A DNA stretch of 64,000 bases from Fragilariopsis cylindrus CCMP1102 (GCA_900095095.1 FMBT01000384.1:62001-126000); one strand, 5' to 3'. Positions 1 to 11,461 are shown, counted from the stretch's first letter. Made by a program: numbers and translations. The notes: a model not told the origin generated them from the letters alone.

Positions 1-1860
1 ACAACATGCCGAACCACGATCTTGTACAAATAATTCCTCATAGTGATAGGTGGGATAGAATAATTTTTCGACTGTCTCAAATTTCTCTCTTGCTTGTGGC
101 TCTTGAGGATCGAAGGTAGTAGAATATTGTAATGTCGTATCTTTTTGATGTAGTCTACATTTTGCATTCAAATTGATATTTTGAAAAACTTCATTGGGAT
201 TCCATCTGGGTTGAAATAATAATTGTATATTATCATTACTGATATTATTATTATTTGTATTATTTGTATTTTGTTTCTTATTATTATTATTATGTGTATT
301 TTGAAAATATAATAAATTTTTGGAGGCTTGAGCACGTTTATTAATTGTTTTACCAATCGGACACGAAGAATACTTTCTGATAAACACTTGTAATTGGAAT
401 TGTGGTAACGGGGTTGTACTAGTAGTGACGTCAACATCAACATCATTCTGGAATGCATTTGGTATTTGAATATAACCCTTCGGTGGTCTTGGTGATTGTT
501 GTGATTGTGATTGCATTTGTTGTTGTTGTTGGCCTTGGCTTTGGTCTTGTACTTCTTCTACTACTAAACTTGTTACTAATGATAATTCAATGGGTGCAAT
601 ATGATTCACTGATGTTAAATATAATTGTTCTTCACCACTACCGTCCTTATCATACTTTCTGAAATTAAATAATCGATAATCATTATAATTTGGAAAAAAT
701 GTAACTGTACTTACTGTCTGTAAAGTCACTGTAATATCCATGACAATGTTTAAGTTTGAATCTAATAATGCTAAACCCAAATAATCCGTTTGTGGTATAA
801 CAGACGATACATTACTACTTGTTTTTTTGTTGCTACCGCCTAGTCCTACATTCTTCCAGGATCCACCATACATCTTTACATTGATAGTACCATCATAACA
901 ATTATTCCAATGTGTGATTCGATAGACGGAAACATACAATGGCATATTTCCATCACCGTTACCTTTATTATTATTCAAATTATTAAAATAAGTGTGCCAT
1001 ATTGGATCATGACGATATTTATTCGGTAATTTAGCAATAGAGGGATTCATTTCAAATAAATGTAATTTTTGAGGCCAGACATTCTTTTTTTGGGATGCAT
1101 AGTCTTCTAATAAAAGTTTGTGATTGTTCTTCTTCAACTTCTCTGTCTCTAACGATCCGTCTGGTAATTTTGACGACCCTACGTCTGACGATGATCCTAC
1201 GTGTAACGATAATCCTACGTCTAACGATCCGCCCTCCAATAATAAGTCGGAGGTCAGTAAACGATATTTTTTAGGTATGGAGGATAAAAAATGTGTTTTG
1301 GGTGCAATACTTGAACTTGAACCGATACCTTTTTCTACTATTTGTGGACCCACTTGATCATATCTGAAATATATAATACCATCCGACTTTGTATTTGTCT
1401 CGTTCTTCTTATTCGTTTCCATTATTGACGTTGACATTGTCATTGACGTCGTTGTCTTGTTAATTAAATTCGATGACAATGACGATTTCGATTTCGATGA
1501 CGACAGTAATAGTGGTCTGTCATTTTTTCTAGAGCGCTGTTGTTGCTGAGGTAACTGTTGGTGCTGTTGAGGTTGTTGTCGGGAGTGCTGTTGAGATACT
1601 TGATCGTGTTGAGGTTGTTGTTGTTGTTGTTGTTGTTGATGATGGTGAAATAAAAGATAGAAGGAATTAATGACGTACAAGGTAAAGCATCCAACTACTA
1701 TTATCTTTAAGAATAACAGAACAAACTTTTTCAGTTTATGTTGTTGTTGTTGTTGTTGTTTTTGGTGTTGTGTATTATTCTTTGGATGATGTAGCTGTAG
1801 TTGAAGTTGTCGTTTTTTATTATTCATGTTTTGTTTATTGTTAGGCATGCTAGTAATCAT
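1..1860 (-). CDS. Type II membrane protein, Q/N-rich, lumenal domain (3' end outside window)
   Basis: A single open frame of 620 codons runs from the ATG at 1858-1860 to the window edge with no stop, so the C terminus is missing. An in-frame stop lies a short way upstream of the ATG. The order is: a short cytosolic N terminus rich in N, Q, K and H; one membrane segment at about residues 46-68 (KFVLLFLKIIVVGCFTLYVI); a polyglutamine and serine stem; then a low-complexity-poor domain from about residue 150. That domain contains PLYVSVYRITHWNNCYDGT, DYLGLALLDSNLNIVMD and DYRLFNFRKYDK. The topology is that of a Golgi type II enzyme, and the 'YRLF' blade-like pattern recalls beta-propeller carbohydrate-active proteins, but I cannot assign a family. 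The glutamine tracts correspond to the TTG repeats seen on the + strand. Confidence 0.7.
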   Translation of the reverse strand, partial: MITSMPNNKQNMNNKKRQLQLQLHHPKNNTQHQKQQQQQQHKLKKFVLLFLKIIVVGCFTLYVINSFYLLFHHHQQQQQQQQPQHDQVSQQHSRQQPQQHQQLPQQQQRSRKNDRPLLLSSSKSKSSLSSNLINKTTTSMTMSTSIMETNKKNETNTKSDGIIYFRYDQVGPQIVEKGIGSSSSIAPKTHFLSSIPKKYRLLTSDLLLEGGSLDVGLSLHVGSSSDVGSSKLPDGSLETEKLKKNNHKLLLEDYASQKKNVWPQKLHLFEMNPSIAKLPNKYRHDPIWHTYFNNLNNNKGNGDGNMPLYVSVYRITHWNNCYDGTINVKMYGGSWKNVGLGGSNKKTSSNVSSVIPQTDYLGLALLDSNLNIVMDITVTLQTVSTVTFFPNYNDYRLFNFRKYDKDGSGEEQLYLTSVNHIAPIELSLVTSLVVEEVQDQSQGQQQQQMQSQSQQSPRPPKGYIQIPNAFQNDVDVDVTTSTTPLPQFQLQVFIRKYSSCPIGKTINKRAQASKNLLYFQNTHNNNNKKQNTNNTNNNNISNDNIQLLFQPRWNPNEVFQNINLNAKCRLHQKDTTLQYSTTFDPQEPQAREKFETVEKLFYPTYHYEELFVQDRGSACC

Positions 1861-2697
1861 CTTGTGACATTCACTTTCACTATCACATTCACTTTCACTA
1901 TCACTTTCACTTCGATCGTTTCACTAACTATACTGGTATCATCACATAAAAGAAAGACAAAAGAAAAATTGAATGCTGAAAAGAAATGTAGCTATTGGGA
2001 CGTCGTCTCGTTTCGTAGCTCACATTTTTTTACACCAATGCTAATGACATACCACGTTTGGAATTTTTAGTTTTATCGTATGAGTCGAATATAATATTCG
2101 TTATCGAATAAAATGAATGAATGAAGGAAGATCATCAGCAATGTAGTAAGTTACTGCTTTAGCTGTAGTACTGTAGTGTGTTTCGTTGCTTCCATAATAG
2201 AAGTATCATGCTAGCTGTAGTAGCGTGTTTAGTTGCTTCCATACTATATCATGGTTGGTACTATTATTGTCGTCTCGCTCTCGTCGCTTCTTTGCTTCGC
2301 AAGCTATCGTCGTGAAATGCAATATGAAAAAGATGTGTGCTACAGACAAGTCTAACTTACTCGCGGTAAACTACAGTCTGCTACTCGCGTTAACAAATAA
2401 ATTTCAACAAATATACACCTTGCAGAAGATAAAGAAGAAGCAAGTCACATCGTTATAAGAGAGGAGAGAGACAAGCAAGCAACCGAGGTGCATGCATGAG
2501 AGACAAGTACTATGCACGAAGATACCAATACGAAGATACAATACGATACGATACGATACGATACGAAGATACGATTTGAATTGAAAAAGCGAAATAAAAG
2601 ATAGTACGAATATAATAACTATAATACTAGTAACAATAATAATAACTATGGACAACAACAACAGCAACAATAATAACAATAATAATATGGCTCTTTT
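1861..2697. other. Gene-free upstream region with short repeats
   Basis: No convincing gene. It holds the start region of the type II membrane gene, an imperfect tandem of about 50 bp near 2159-2250 (each unit contains GTTGCTTCCATA), and a GATAC pentanucleotide array at about 2537-2570. Short open frames here are rich in single residues and look accidental. Confidence 0.5.
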
Positions 2698-2703
2698 ATT
2701 ACT

Positions 2704-2960
2704 GATGCTGCTGTGTTGGAATCAATCGTCTTCTTTCTGTTTCACTAACTTCTTCATGCAGTCAATCGTTGTTTCTACAAATTGTGGTACCGATCGATTC
2801 TCTGCTTTGCTTTCTTCTTCTCCTCGTTTCCCTTTCTTCTCCTGTTGTTTTTGTTTCCTCTGCAATGTCGACAGTAACTTGACTTTTGTTATTTGCTGTC
2901 AGATCCCTTCTTTAACTGCATCAATTATTATATATGTTGGAATGTATTGATCCGTTTTAC
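2704..2960 (-). CDS. Possible 3' coding tail of a small charged protein
   Basis: On the minus strand an open stretch of just over 50 codons reads as a lysine/glutamate-rich helical tail (it includes LLSTLQRKQKQQEKKGKRGE, VPQFVETTIDCMKKL and ends KLVKQKEDD, then a stop near 2705). It has no in-frame ATG; a stop interrupts the same frame about 20 codons further up. It could be a terminal exon whose 5' part lies across an intron, or chance. The neighbouring upstream DNA (2984-3070) is a dispersed sequence also found near 23.6 kb. Confidence 0.22.
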
Positions 2961-3105
2961 GGACGTTCGTATATCGCTGTAGTATGATAATCTATTTCTA
3001 TAGAATGTTGTTATGTTTCTTTTCACCTTTTTGTTTTCCTTATTTTACCTTTTTCATTATACATTTTATTCTTAGATTTATACTCATGTTCTTATTTTTA
3101 ATTTA

Positions 3106-3345
3106 TAACAAACGAATGACCAACCAGCCAATAAATAATACAAAATTGTACTTGTTCCACTGCCTCATTAGTTTTCCCAAATGTAGTGAATAGTAAGAAA
3201 AAAAAAAGATCCAGAATAAATTCCAAATAAATCGCCTTTGTTTTTGTAATTTGTTTTCATTTTGAATCCTAGTTTCTAAGCCCTCAATGATCGCATGATA
3301 AAAACCTTCAAATAATGTGGTGAATGAAATTAAAAAAAGTGATCC
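3106..3345 (-). pseudogene. Degenerate 3'-end duplicate of the SRPBCC gene
   Basis: This segment repeats the 3' part of the adjacent SRPBCC gene (3391-4062). It encodes FEGFYHAIIEGLETR followed by a tail resembling KRFILDIFWTTFF, but its frame changes inside the tail (LHLGKLMRQWNKYNFVLF instead of YIWETNE...YNFVFIG) and there is no START-like core in front. A further partial unit lies at about 3330-3400. It appears to have arisen by tandem duplication of the gene end rather than of the whole gene. Confidence 0.65.
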
Positions 3346-3390
3346 AGATAGAAATCTCAAATCGCCTTTTGTTTTGTAAATAGTTAGTTT

Positions 3391-4062
3391 CTAAGCCCCC
3401 AAATACACTTCAACAAATACTACCAACAAGCCAATAAATGCAAAATTGTGCGTGTTCCACTCATTAGTTTTCCAAATGTAGTCAATAAACTTATCAACAA
3501 ATACTACCAACAAGCCAATAAATACAAAATTGTACGTGTTCGTCAACTCATTAGTTTCCCAAATGTAGCGAATAAAACAAAAAAAAGTGGTCCAGAATAT
3601 ATCCAAAATAAAACGCTTTCGTTGTTGTAATTTGTAATCTTGATACCTAGTTTCTAAGCCCTCAATGATCGCATGATAAAAACCTTCAAATAATTCGATC
3701 ATGGCTGAGTTATTAGCTTCTTCATCCGTTTCAAACTGACACCCCCACGTTACTGTACAACTAGACTCTCCAATCGCCGTAACTTTTATATCACTGACAT
3801 ATCCAGAAATAGGGAAAGGACCTTTGGTCATTTTATACTGTAGTTCCATTGTAGTATCTTCTACTTTGTGTAATGTTTCATGAATGGCTGCTGCTGCTCC
3901 ATCCGGCATATAACATATTCGTGTGGCACCTACTCCTTCACCAATAGTTTCCGATTTTACTATTATTGGAGATATTTCCTCGATGTTTCGGAAAGATGAG
4001 AGTTTTGCCCATGCTTCTGATGCTGGTACTTGGATCGTTTTGTTTACTGTTACTGCTGTCAT
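3391..4062 (-). CDS. SRPBCC (polyketide cyclase/START-like) protein with membrane tail repeats
   Basis: A 223-residue protein whose first ~150 residues match the SRPBCC lipid/ligand-binding fold: MTAVTVNKTIQVPASEAW at the start, GVGATRICYMPDG in the middle, GPFPISGYVSDIKVTAIG and SCTVTWGCQFE, ending with the long helix FEGFYHAIIEGLE. Known members bind hydrophobic small molecules; the ligand here is unknown. The usual family stops near the helix. Here about 70 extra residues follow, with two copies of a hydrophobic unit (YNFVFIGLLVVFVD and HNFAFIGLLVVFVE), each preceded by a YIW[EK]TNE motif. The extra units match tandem repeats in the DNA, so the tail grew by duplication. The start is the ATG at 4060-4062. 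Confidence 0.75.
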   Translation of the reverse strand: MTAVTVNKTIQVPASEAWAKLSSFRNIEEISPIIVKSETIGEGVGATRICYMPDGAAAAIHETLHKVEDTTMELQYKMTKGPFPISGYVSDIKVTAIGESSCTVTWGCQFETDEEANNSAMIELFEGFYHAIIEGLETRYQDYKLQQRKRFILDIFWTTFFCFIRYIWETNELTNTYNFVFIGLLVVFVDKFIDYIWKTNEWNTHNFAFIGLLVVFVEVYLGA

Positions 4063-4258
4063 GATGATATTTTGTTTTAAAAAGATTAATATTATATGAC
4101 AAATGTACTGTATGCTGGGGACGAATCTGCTGAATTGTTGTTTTTTGCCGAATACCTTTGCTTGGTCGGAAATGGTTTCTCATTCAAACGCGCTAAGCAA
4201 GCAATGTGATGGAATTTTGCTTTTCGACAGCCACCATCATAAAAGCGTGGAGAGTGTC

Positions 4259-4312
4259 AAGTGAGCAAGTGAGCAAGTGAGCAAGTGAGCAAGTGAGCAA
4301 GTGAGCAAGTGA
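4259..4312. repeat. 8-bp tandem repeat (AAGTGAGC)n
   Basis: About six to seven head-to-tail copies of AAGTGAGC, almost without variation, ending in GTGAGTGAC. The uniformity suggests a recent expansion. Confidence 0.9.
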
Positions 4313-4865
4313 GTGACTTGGGTAGATTTTTAGGGTTCTCTTCGCTTCGCGATCACTATCAACAACCAAAAATTCTTTGTACAGTACGGTCGTTGTACAA
4401 TAATAACTGTAAAATCTTATCTTCAACATACCGTAGCACCACCATTTCATGTAATATTACTGGCCACACTAGGTTCGCGATCCCCATCCGATTTCTTTAT
4501 ATGAGCGCTCTATTTTGTACAATAAATCTAAAATACGATTTGCGATATAATATAATATAATATTATATTATATTATAGTATTATAATGTTGGTCACCAGG
4601 TTTCGATCAACAGCCCATTTCTTTTGTATGAGCTCTCGTCTAACATTGATCTCTGCCGAATGCTATTGTTCTTCATAGAACAACAAATAATACAATTCTC
4701 ATATCTCAGCCAATGTTACACTTCTCATTTCAGTGTTCTCATTTCAGTGTTCTTCTCTCATTTCTCATAGCCAACTTTTTTTGAATAAAATGACGCGCGC
4801 GCTCAAGCAATTCTCGAGCTAACAGTTTGCTTTTGGCTCTCGCCCTTTTTCGAGTAAGATATCTA

Positions 4866-4866
<1 letters not shown>

Positions 4867-4902
<36 letters not shown>

Positions 4903-4978
4903 AAGACAGACAGACAAAACACAGACAGACAGACAGACAGACAAGAAAACACAAACACAGACAGACAGACAGACAGAA
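4867..4978. repeat. CAGA tetranucleotide microsatellite
   Basis: Three blocks of CAGA/GACA repeats, separated by short A-rich interruptions at about 4915-4921 and 4943-4957. It creates spurious open frames rich in RQTD on one strand and VCLS on the other. Confidence 0.95.
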
Positions 4979-5316
4979 GATCGAATATTCTTCGTTGTTC
5001 CACGCGACGCCTACCGTAAGGTATGCAACCACGACAAAGCGACAACGCATGTCGTCAGTGACAACCATCACATCACATCACATCCATCCCTCTTTTTCTT
5101 CAGAAGACATCAGATTACCGGTACAGTAGCCGCCGATCGATCTTGCAATCTGCCATCCAACATCCATTCATGATCCAAACATACACAGAAAAGCCATCAT
5201 ATAATTCTCCATAATCATCACTGTACCAAGAAAGACAGATAAAAGTAGCAATAGAAGAAGAAGAAGAAGTAGCACAATTTGGCAGAACAATCGCAAGCAA
5301 TAACGATTTAAAAAAA

Positions 5317-6974
5317 ATGAAGACTATGAATAATCCAACATCATCGTCGTCTCGACGATCAGTCGTTAGTACGATGATTGTAACAACTATGTTAGCATTC
5401 TCTGGTGGATCAAACAACAGTATGATGGTTGTGAATGCTGTACCAAATCCATCATCAGTATCAGCAGGTGCAGCAGCATTGAAGGCATTAAAAGCAATGG
5501 ATTATCGATACTTTGTAGCTGGTGGTACCTGTGCAGCATTTTCACACGGGATAACAACACCAATTGATGTTGTTAAGACTAAACTACAAGCAAATCCAAA
5601 GGTACGTTCTTTAATAGAATACATTAGATGCACGACACGTGTTTTTTATTAGAAAAAGAATGGACGAGTCGAGAATTAATGGTGAGGGAGATAGATAGAG
5701 AGGAAAAAAATATCAGAATAGTTCATTTTAATCTCGGGAGGAAGAAAAAGAAATTTGGGAGGGAGGGGTGGGCCGTACGAAATTGCAATCGTCGTGGTGT
5801 AGTAGTAGCAGCAGCTCGGTAGCAGAAATTGAGATATCTTGATTCGATTAAGTCGATTCGATTCTCAAAGAACAAAACAAACAAAAAAGAAGAGATTTGC
5901 ATCAATACAATCATCATTATTCCACCTGTCGCTTCTCCCTTTAATTTTGTGTCATTACAGGGAAAGAAGAAATTTTGAAAGAACAAATATCTCGTTTTGT
6001 CGTGTTGTTGGTTCATCAACGTGCAATCAAAACAACGAGTTCTTTCACATCTATTTTGATCGTGAATTTTTGACTTTTCATCTGTCTGTCTGTCTTTCTT
6101 TCAACTCACATTTTCGATCTTTCTTCCCAACCTCCACACACACACACACACACACGCACTTTCTTTCCGTTCATCACAGAAATATGGCGGTAAAGGATTA
6201 ATTGGTGCAACAGTACAAATTTGTCGTGATAAAGATGAGGGTGGTCCATCCGCATTATTAAATGGATTAGGTCCCACAGTATTTGGATATGGTATTGAAG
6301 GTGCCATGAAATTTGGTGTCTATGAGGTAATGAAACCAATTTTCTTAGCATTACTTGGAAGTTCCAATAAAGTTGTAGCATTTATGTTCGCCTCCTTTAT
6401 TGCTGGTTCGGTGGCTGCTGTATTATTAGTACCCATGGAATCATTACGGATCAAGCAAGTCACAGATCCATCGTATGCCAATGAAAACATTATGACAGGT
6501 CTGCCACGTATTATCCAACAGGATGGATTTTTTATTATGATGTCCGGTGTTTGGGCGATGTTAGCAAAACAGGTGCCATATACATTTGGGAAACAAGTCT
6601 CATTTGATTTAATTGCTAAATTTTTATATGAAGTATCCAGTAAGATTGATTCATTATCACCAACTCAAGTGAAATGGATTGTTTCGATATTTAGTGCCAT
6701 GTTTGCATCAGTGGTTGCATGCTTATTTAGTCAACCAGGTGATATGATATTAACAAAAACATATAATACAAATGATAGTGGTGATGATAAACCTGGGAAT
6801 TTTAATTCCGTTGTTAAAGATATATATAATAGTCCATATGGTGGTGGTGTATCTGAATTCTTTCGTGGTACAAAAGCAAGAATTGTTCATGTTGGTATGA
6901 TTATTACATCACAACTTGTTGTATATGATTTGGTGAAACAATTGTTAGGTTTACCAGCCACAGGAGCACATTAA
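5317..6974 (+). CDS. Mitochondrial-phosphate-carrier-type SLC25 transporter with signal-like N terminus
   Basis: Two exons, 5317-5601 and 6180-6974, flank a 578-bp GT-AG intron in phase 0; the join reads ...QANPK|KYGGKGLIGA. The three carrier repeats are visible: TTPIDVVKTKLQ (first PxD/ExxK/R signature), then NGLGPTVFGYGIEGAMKFGVYE, which is the hallmark of the phosphate carrier subfamily (GW-PT--GY---G--KFG-YE), VLLVPMESLRIK (second), and LFSQPGDMILT (third). Known members import phosphate with protons into mitochondria. The ~45 residues before the first repeat are Ser/Thr-rich with a hydrophobic stretch (VVSTMIVTTMLAFSGG) and resemble a signal or plastid-type presequence, which is unusual for an SLC25 protein. 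Substrate and membrane are therefore inferred. Total 359 codons. Confidence 0.88.
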
Positions 6975-7337
6975 ATAGTTCTTTAATTAAAAGTAGAAAG
7001 TAAAAATAAAAATAAGAAAAAGAAATGTTAAGACAAAGATATACTAGTACGGTATGTAAATCGTAAACAAACACAACGACGTATCCAAAAAGAAATCAGA
7101 TGAGTACTGTGCGTATCACAGTAGGAAACGAAACAGCGGTAGAATATAATACAATATTGATTGTTTGTCCTGTCTGATGTGTTGTCGTGTTTGTTTGTTT
7201 CTGTTTGATGCTCTGTCTATTATCATTCTTGTCTATCAGGTGCCCTTAAAAGCGAGGAAGCCACACCGCCACACACACTGCTGTGCTTAGCAGTGAGTTT
7301 GTATGTATAATAGGCAACATAATATGCTTGGCACACT

Positions 7338-7769
7338 AGGGAAAATTTTGAGATTGAGGAGGCATCTTGTATCAGTTATTATTACATGCATCAAAAGCAG
7401 ACAGCACACCTGCCTGCCTGCCTGCCTGATAAGGTGTCCACACACACACACACACACACACATACATACACACACATATTGCTGGCTGAGTAGAGTAGTG
7501 CACAATTATGATTGTGCTACTTTGATGGTAGCTAGCTGGCAGCACCAAAAAGTTGTGATTATTCATAATGATTGCTAGGTGTAGGTGTAGTAGCAATTAT
7601 TTTGAACATGATATCAACCAACAAACAAACAAACCAAGCAAGTACATTGTAAAGTCTTTGGGAGATCTTTCATGATGTGATACTAAGGAAAACCTTGAGA
7701 TTGAGGAAGATGTATCAGTTATTATTACACGCATCAACACCAGACAACGCACCTGCCTACCTGCCTGGT

Positions 7770-7802
<33 letters not shown>

Positions 7803-7944
7803 TACACAATGTTGGCTGAGTAGAGTGGCATAGTGCACAATGCTTGCGTACTACTTATTGGTAGCTGACAGCAACAAAAACTCTTGGTTATTCATAATGG
7901 TAGGTGCAGTGTGTGCTGTGTAGGTGTAGTAGCAATTATTTGAA
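7338..7944. repeat. Two direct repeats of about 265 bp, period 346 bp
   Basis: Unit one is 7338-7606 and unit two 7684-7944. Shared blocks include TTGAGATTGAGGA, TATCAGTTATTATTACA, CACCTGCCT followed by a CA array, GGCTGAGTAGAGT, GTTATTCATAATG or GATTATTCATAATG, and GTAGGTGTAGTAGCAATTAT. The units differ by many substitutions and in CA-array length, so the duplication is not recent. Confidence 0.85.
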
Positions 7945-8047
7945 CGCAAGTAATGGTGTGTCTATACTCTATCTACTGTAACAAGTAAGTAAGTGAATGC
8001 TTTTTATGGATGGTTGCCATGCAGCTACTAGTGGTACAGTGGTACAT

Positions 8048-8190
8048 GCCACAGGTGTGCCATCACATCACCACAATAACATAATTGCTTTGTAGCACCC
8101 TACTACCCATCAGTCACACCACCATCAACAATAACTAAAGGGCATACAGGCATGTATACTCATGCATGATATTTTATAATCATCTGTTTG
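8048..8190 (+). repeat. Partial copy of the 825-bp dispersed repeat
   Basis: Similar to positions 9087-9222 within the larger repeat: both share AGGTGTGCCAT, AACATAATTGCTTT and a GCATGTATACTCATGCAT/ ACTCATGCAT...TTTTATAAT block in the same order and orientation. It is a diverged fragment. Confidence 0.7.
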
Positions 8191-8659
8191 GCTGCTATGC
8201 AAAGGATAGTGTCTCTATTGTAGCTACTAGTAGCTAAGGCAAGAGTAGTGGTGGTGGTGGGGGAGGGGGGAGGAGCAAGTGAAGCAGCATATTTGGAGTT
8301 GGGAGGGAGATGACAATCAAAAGGAATGAAATACAGTTAGCAAAAGTCAAGTCTACAATAACTACAATAGCTAGTAGTACAAACGAAAAGAGAAATGGAT
8401 GGATGGATGAATACTAGCCATAATGCACCTCATGTGTGTAGCTAATGATAATGTCCTCGTTCCACTTCTTTCTTCAATACGCACACACATGGATTTCATT
8501 CAGGGGGATCTTTTGAACGAGTACCACAAACAGTGGTATGTCCCCATCACACTTAACATAAGAGCATAGTAAGGATGCACTTGATTCTCCCCCAAATCCT
8601 ACTTATCTTCTTCCTCTACTTACTGTACAGTATGAAGACTGCCAGGTGGTGATACTGTA

Positions 8660-9485
8660 GCATTTATTGTTTGTTTTATAGCTGCTCATGCATCCTCTAT
8701 TTTCCATACAGTATAGTATGTATGGATAATATGTACACTCTTGCATTGCATCCTGCCAAAACATAAGCACTCACTCCTGCAACATAATGCCAGCTTACAA
8801 TGGATGCCTTACCCACCTATCTTCCATAGCTAGCTAGCTAGCTAGCTAGCTGTGTGTGGGTGTAATTATTCTGTAAGGTAGGTGGTGAAGCTGTTGCTGT
8901 TGCTGTTGCTGTGTGTGTGCTGGCATGGTAGCGCTAATAGCAAGTAGAGTGCTAGCTGGTGATAGTGTAGTAGTGACTTTTAGTACTAGACTTCTGATCC
9001 CACACAATACAACCAGCAAACAAATAGACAAAAACAAATTAGAATATTATTTTTGTGGGATGTGGCAGGTACTACAGTACTAGGTCAGGTGTGCCATACT
9101 ATCATTACAGTAACATAATTGCTTTTTGCACCTTGCAGCATAGCAGTTACATCATCATTAACAACAGTGTATCATTAACAAAGGCATGCATGCATACTAT
9201 ACTCATGCATAGAATTTTATAATGCTGTGGTGGCATCTCCCTACTGTTGCAACTTGTGGGTGGGTGTGGATGGATGGATGGATGGATGGATGGATGGGAC
9301 TAATGTTGAAAGAAGTTGAAAGGGCAGAGGATAGGGCAGGGGGGATGGCAAACGAGACGAATACAAGTAGTGGAGTGATATGGAGACGATGACTGACGAG
9401 CGGCGATAAAGGAACGAGAATAATAACTTTTTCTAGGCAACTAACTAAAAGAAAAGGATTTTGATAACTGTGCAATACAATGCCG
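8660..9485 (+). repeat. ~825-bp dispersed repeat, copy 1
   Basis: Matches 14216-15044 in reverse complement over its whole length, with scattered substitutions and small indels. Shared features include a GCTAGCTAGC array, ACACCCACACACAG (as its complement), GTTGCTGTTGCTGTTGCTG, GCTGGCATGGTAGCGCT, an ATCC/GGAT array and CGAGCGGCGATAAAGGAACG. Outer ends of both copies begin with GCATT, a possible but very short terminal inverted repeat. No open frame spans it, so if it is a transposon it is non-autonomous. Confidence 0.85.
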
Positions 9486-9951
9486 TTACAATCCCCGTTT
9501 CTACTTCTTTTTCAACAAGTAAACACAAACGACATTTACGATTGGTTCTTTCTCTCGATTGCTAAGGTTGGTGTCCAATATATACCACCACACTAAAAAA
9601 TAAAGGCATGATAAAAGATAGATGAATTGATTTCAACAATTCCTTGCTTTATGGGGTGTAGTGATGATTTATTATTTAGATTTTGTGTTATATAATATAG
9701 ACGTATAATATAATTGCTTTTTCTTCTCTTTGCAACGTCCTCTCGTCTAGTTACCGTGTTTTACAAAGATTCAATAATTTGTTTGTATAAAAATTCAAGA
9801 AATCCTCCTTTTCTCCGATTGTAAAATAAAAACAAACTTAACTCTCTCTTTCTTTTCTTCGGCAACTGATCAACCAACGTGACAAAACGTCAAAAATCGT
9901 TTCATCCAATTGAGTAAAATTGAATGAATAAAATAAGCAATCAATGTCTGT

Positions 9952-10386
<435 letters not shown>

Positions 10387-10704
10387 TCAATTGCTTAGCA
10401 TAAGACTAACTAAATTAAGTCTTCGTGTGCGTAAAACAGGTAGTCAAAAGGCAGTGCGTGCGACAACGTGTATGAATTTTTACGTGATTGTACGTACAGT
10501 AGATTCAGTACTACGAAAGAGCATTTTAAGAAAAGAGGTAAGAAGTAACGAAAAGAAAGGTTCAATGCTGCATCAATTAGCGCACGAAATGCAAGCGCGC
10601 GCCATCATTTGATGCAACCACTCACGGCGACTACTGTACCCGTCCTGTTACGGGTTTTTAGCGCGGTACCATGACTAGCGCAGTGATTCTAGGTACTTTC
10701 ATGG

Positions 10705-10855
10705 TACTGCGCGATAATACACGTTGATGAGTTGAAGCTCACTCGCCTTGGTACTAAAAACAAGCATTGGTACTTTCTCTACACGATAATACGCGTTGAA
10801 GTACACTCGCCTTGGTACTAAAAACACGCATTGGTACTTTCATGGTACTGGTATA
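10705..10855. repeat. Direct repeats with GGTACTTTCATGGTACTG motif
   Basis: Two units of about 65-70 bp share CGATAATAC[AG]CGTTGA, CTCGCCTTGGTACTAAAAAC and GCATTGGTACTTTC. The palindromic motif GGTACTTTCATGGTACTG flanks them at about 10692 and 10836 and recurs in the inverted repeat at 11462-11541. Confidence 0.75.
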
Positions 10856-11461
10856 AAAATGGGCTCTACATAAGGAAATTTAAAAAATTAAATAATTTCG
10901 TGTTTAAAAAATTCAAAGTAACGACAACGAAACTTTTCTCTTTTAAGCACCTCTACAGCAACACCCGCCTCGTCAGATCTTCTTTATTAATAGAGGGATT
11001 TTAAAAATGAGAACTTCTACAGATAGCTAAGGTCGTATATTTAAACACTTACACATACAAGAAAGATCGGTTCTATACAAGATAATGAAATATTGAGTTT
11101 TCATAATTTTTTTGTCGTGTCGTGAATTCAATAATCGACGCACCTATCTGTCGGACGATACTAAATTTAAATTAAATATCTCACGAAATAAGCATTAAAA
11201 TAGAAATAAAAGAATCAATACAGTAAATGCAAATGGATAGACAGTTTAATCTAATTTAATTTAATTTAACTCAATGATTTACTATAGTAGCTAGCAAAAT
11301 CACAATCGCACTAGTATTTGTACCTTGCTGCGAACACCGTAACAAGACGGGTACGCTCATACCTTCCCAATTTATGCCGCTTGTTTACGGAAAACTTCAG
11401 CCTAAAGAGACGGCTTCAGTTTTCCTTATAAAACTTCAGCCTTCGGCTTCAGTTTTAATGC

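Larger units (their letters stand above)
4063..5316. other. Intergenic region between divergent genes, with simple repeats
   Basis: No convincing gene. It carries an 8-bp direct array at 4259-4312, an AT palindrome near 4544-4578, a run with repeated TTTCAGTGTTCTC motifs (4715-4770, also seen at about 23.66 kb and 38.2 kb), and a large CAGA array (4867-4978). The last 200 bp are the promoter and 5' UTR of the carrier gene that starts at 5317. Confidence 0.6.
6975..9951. other. Gene-free repeat block
   Basis: About 3 kb with no credible coding sequence. Contents in order: the 3' UTR of the carrier gene; two diverged direct repeats (7338-7606 and 7684-7944); several CA and CTGC microsatellites; a segment at about 8048-8190 similar to 9087-9222; one copy of an ~825-bp dispersed repeat (8660-9485); and AT-rich DNA downstream of the ubiquitin-L40 gene. 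Confidence 0.8.

Noticed and set aside
4867-4978. CRISPR-like periodicity
   Set aside because: It is a plain CAGA microsatellite without spacers.
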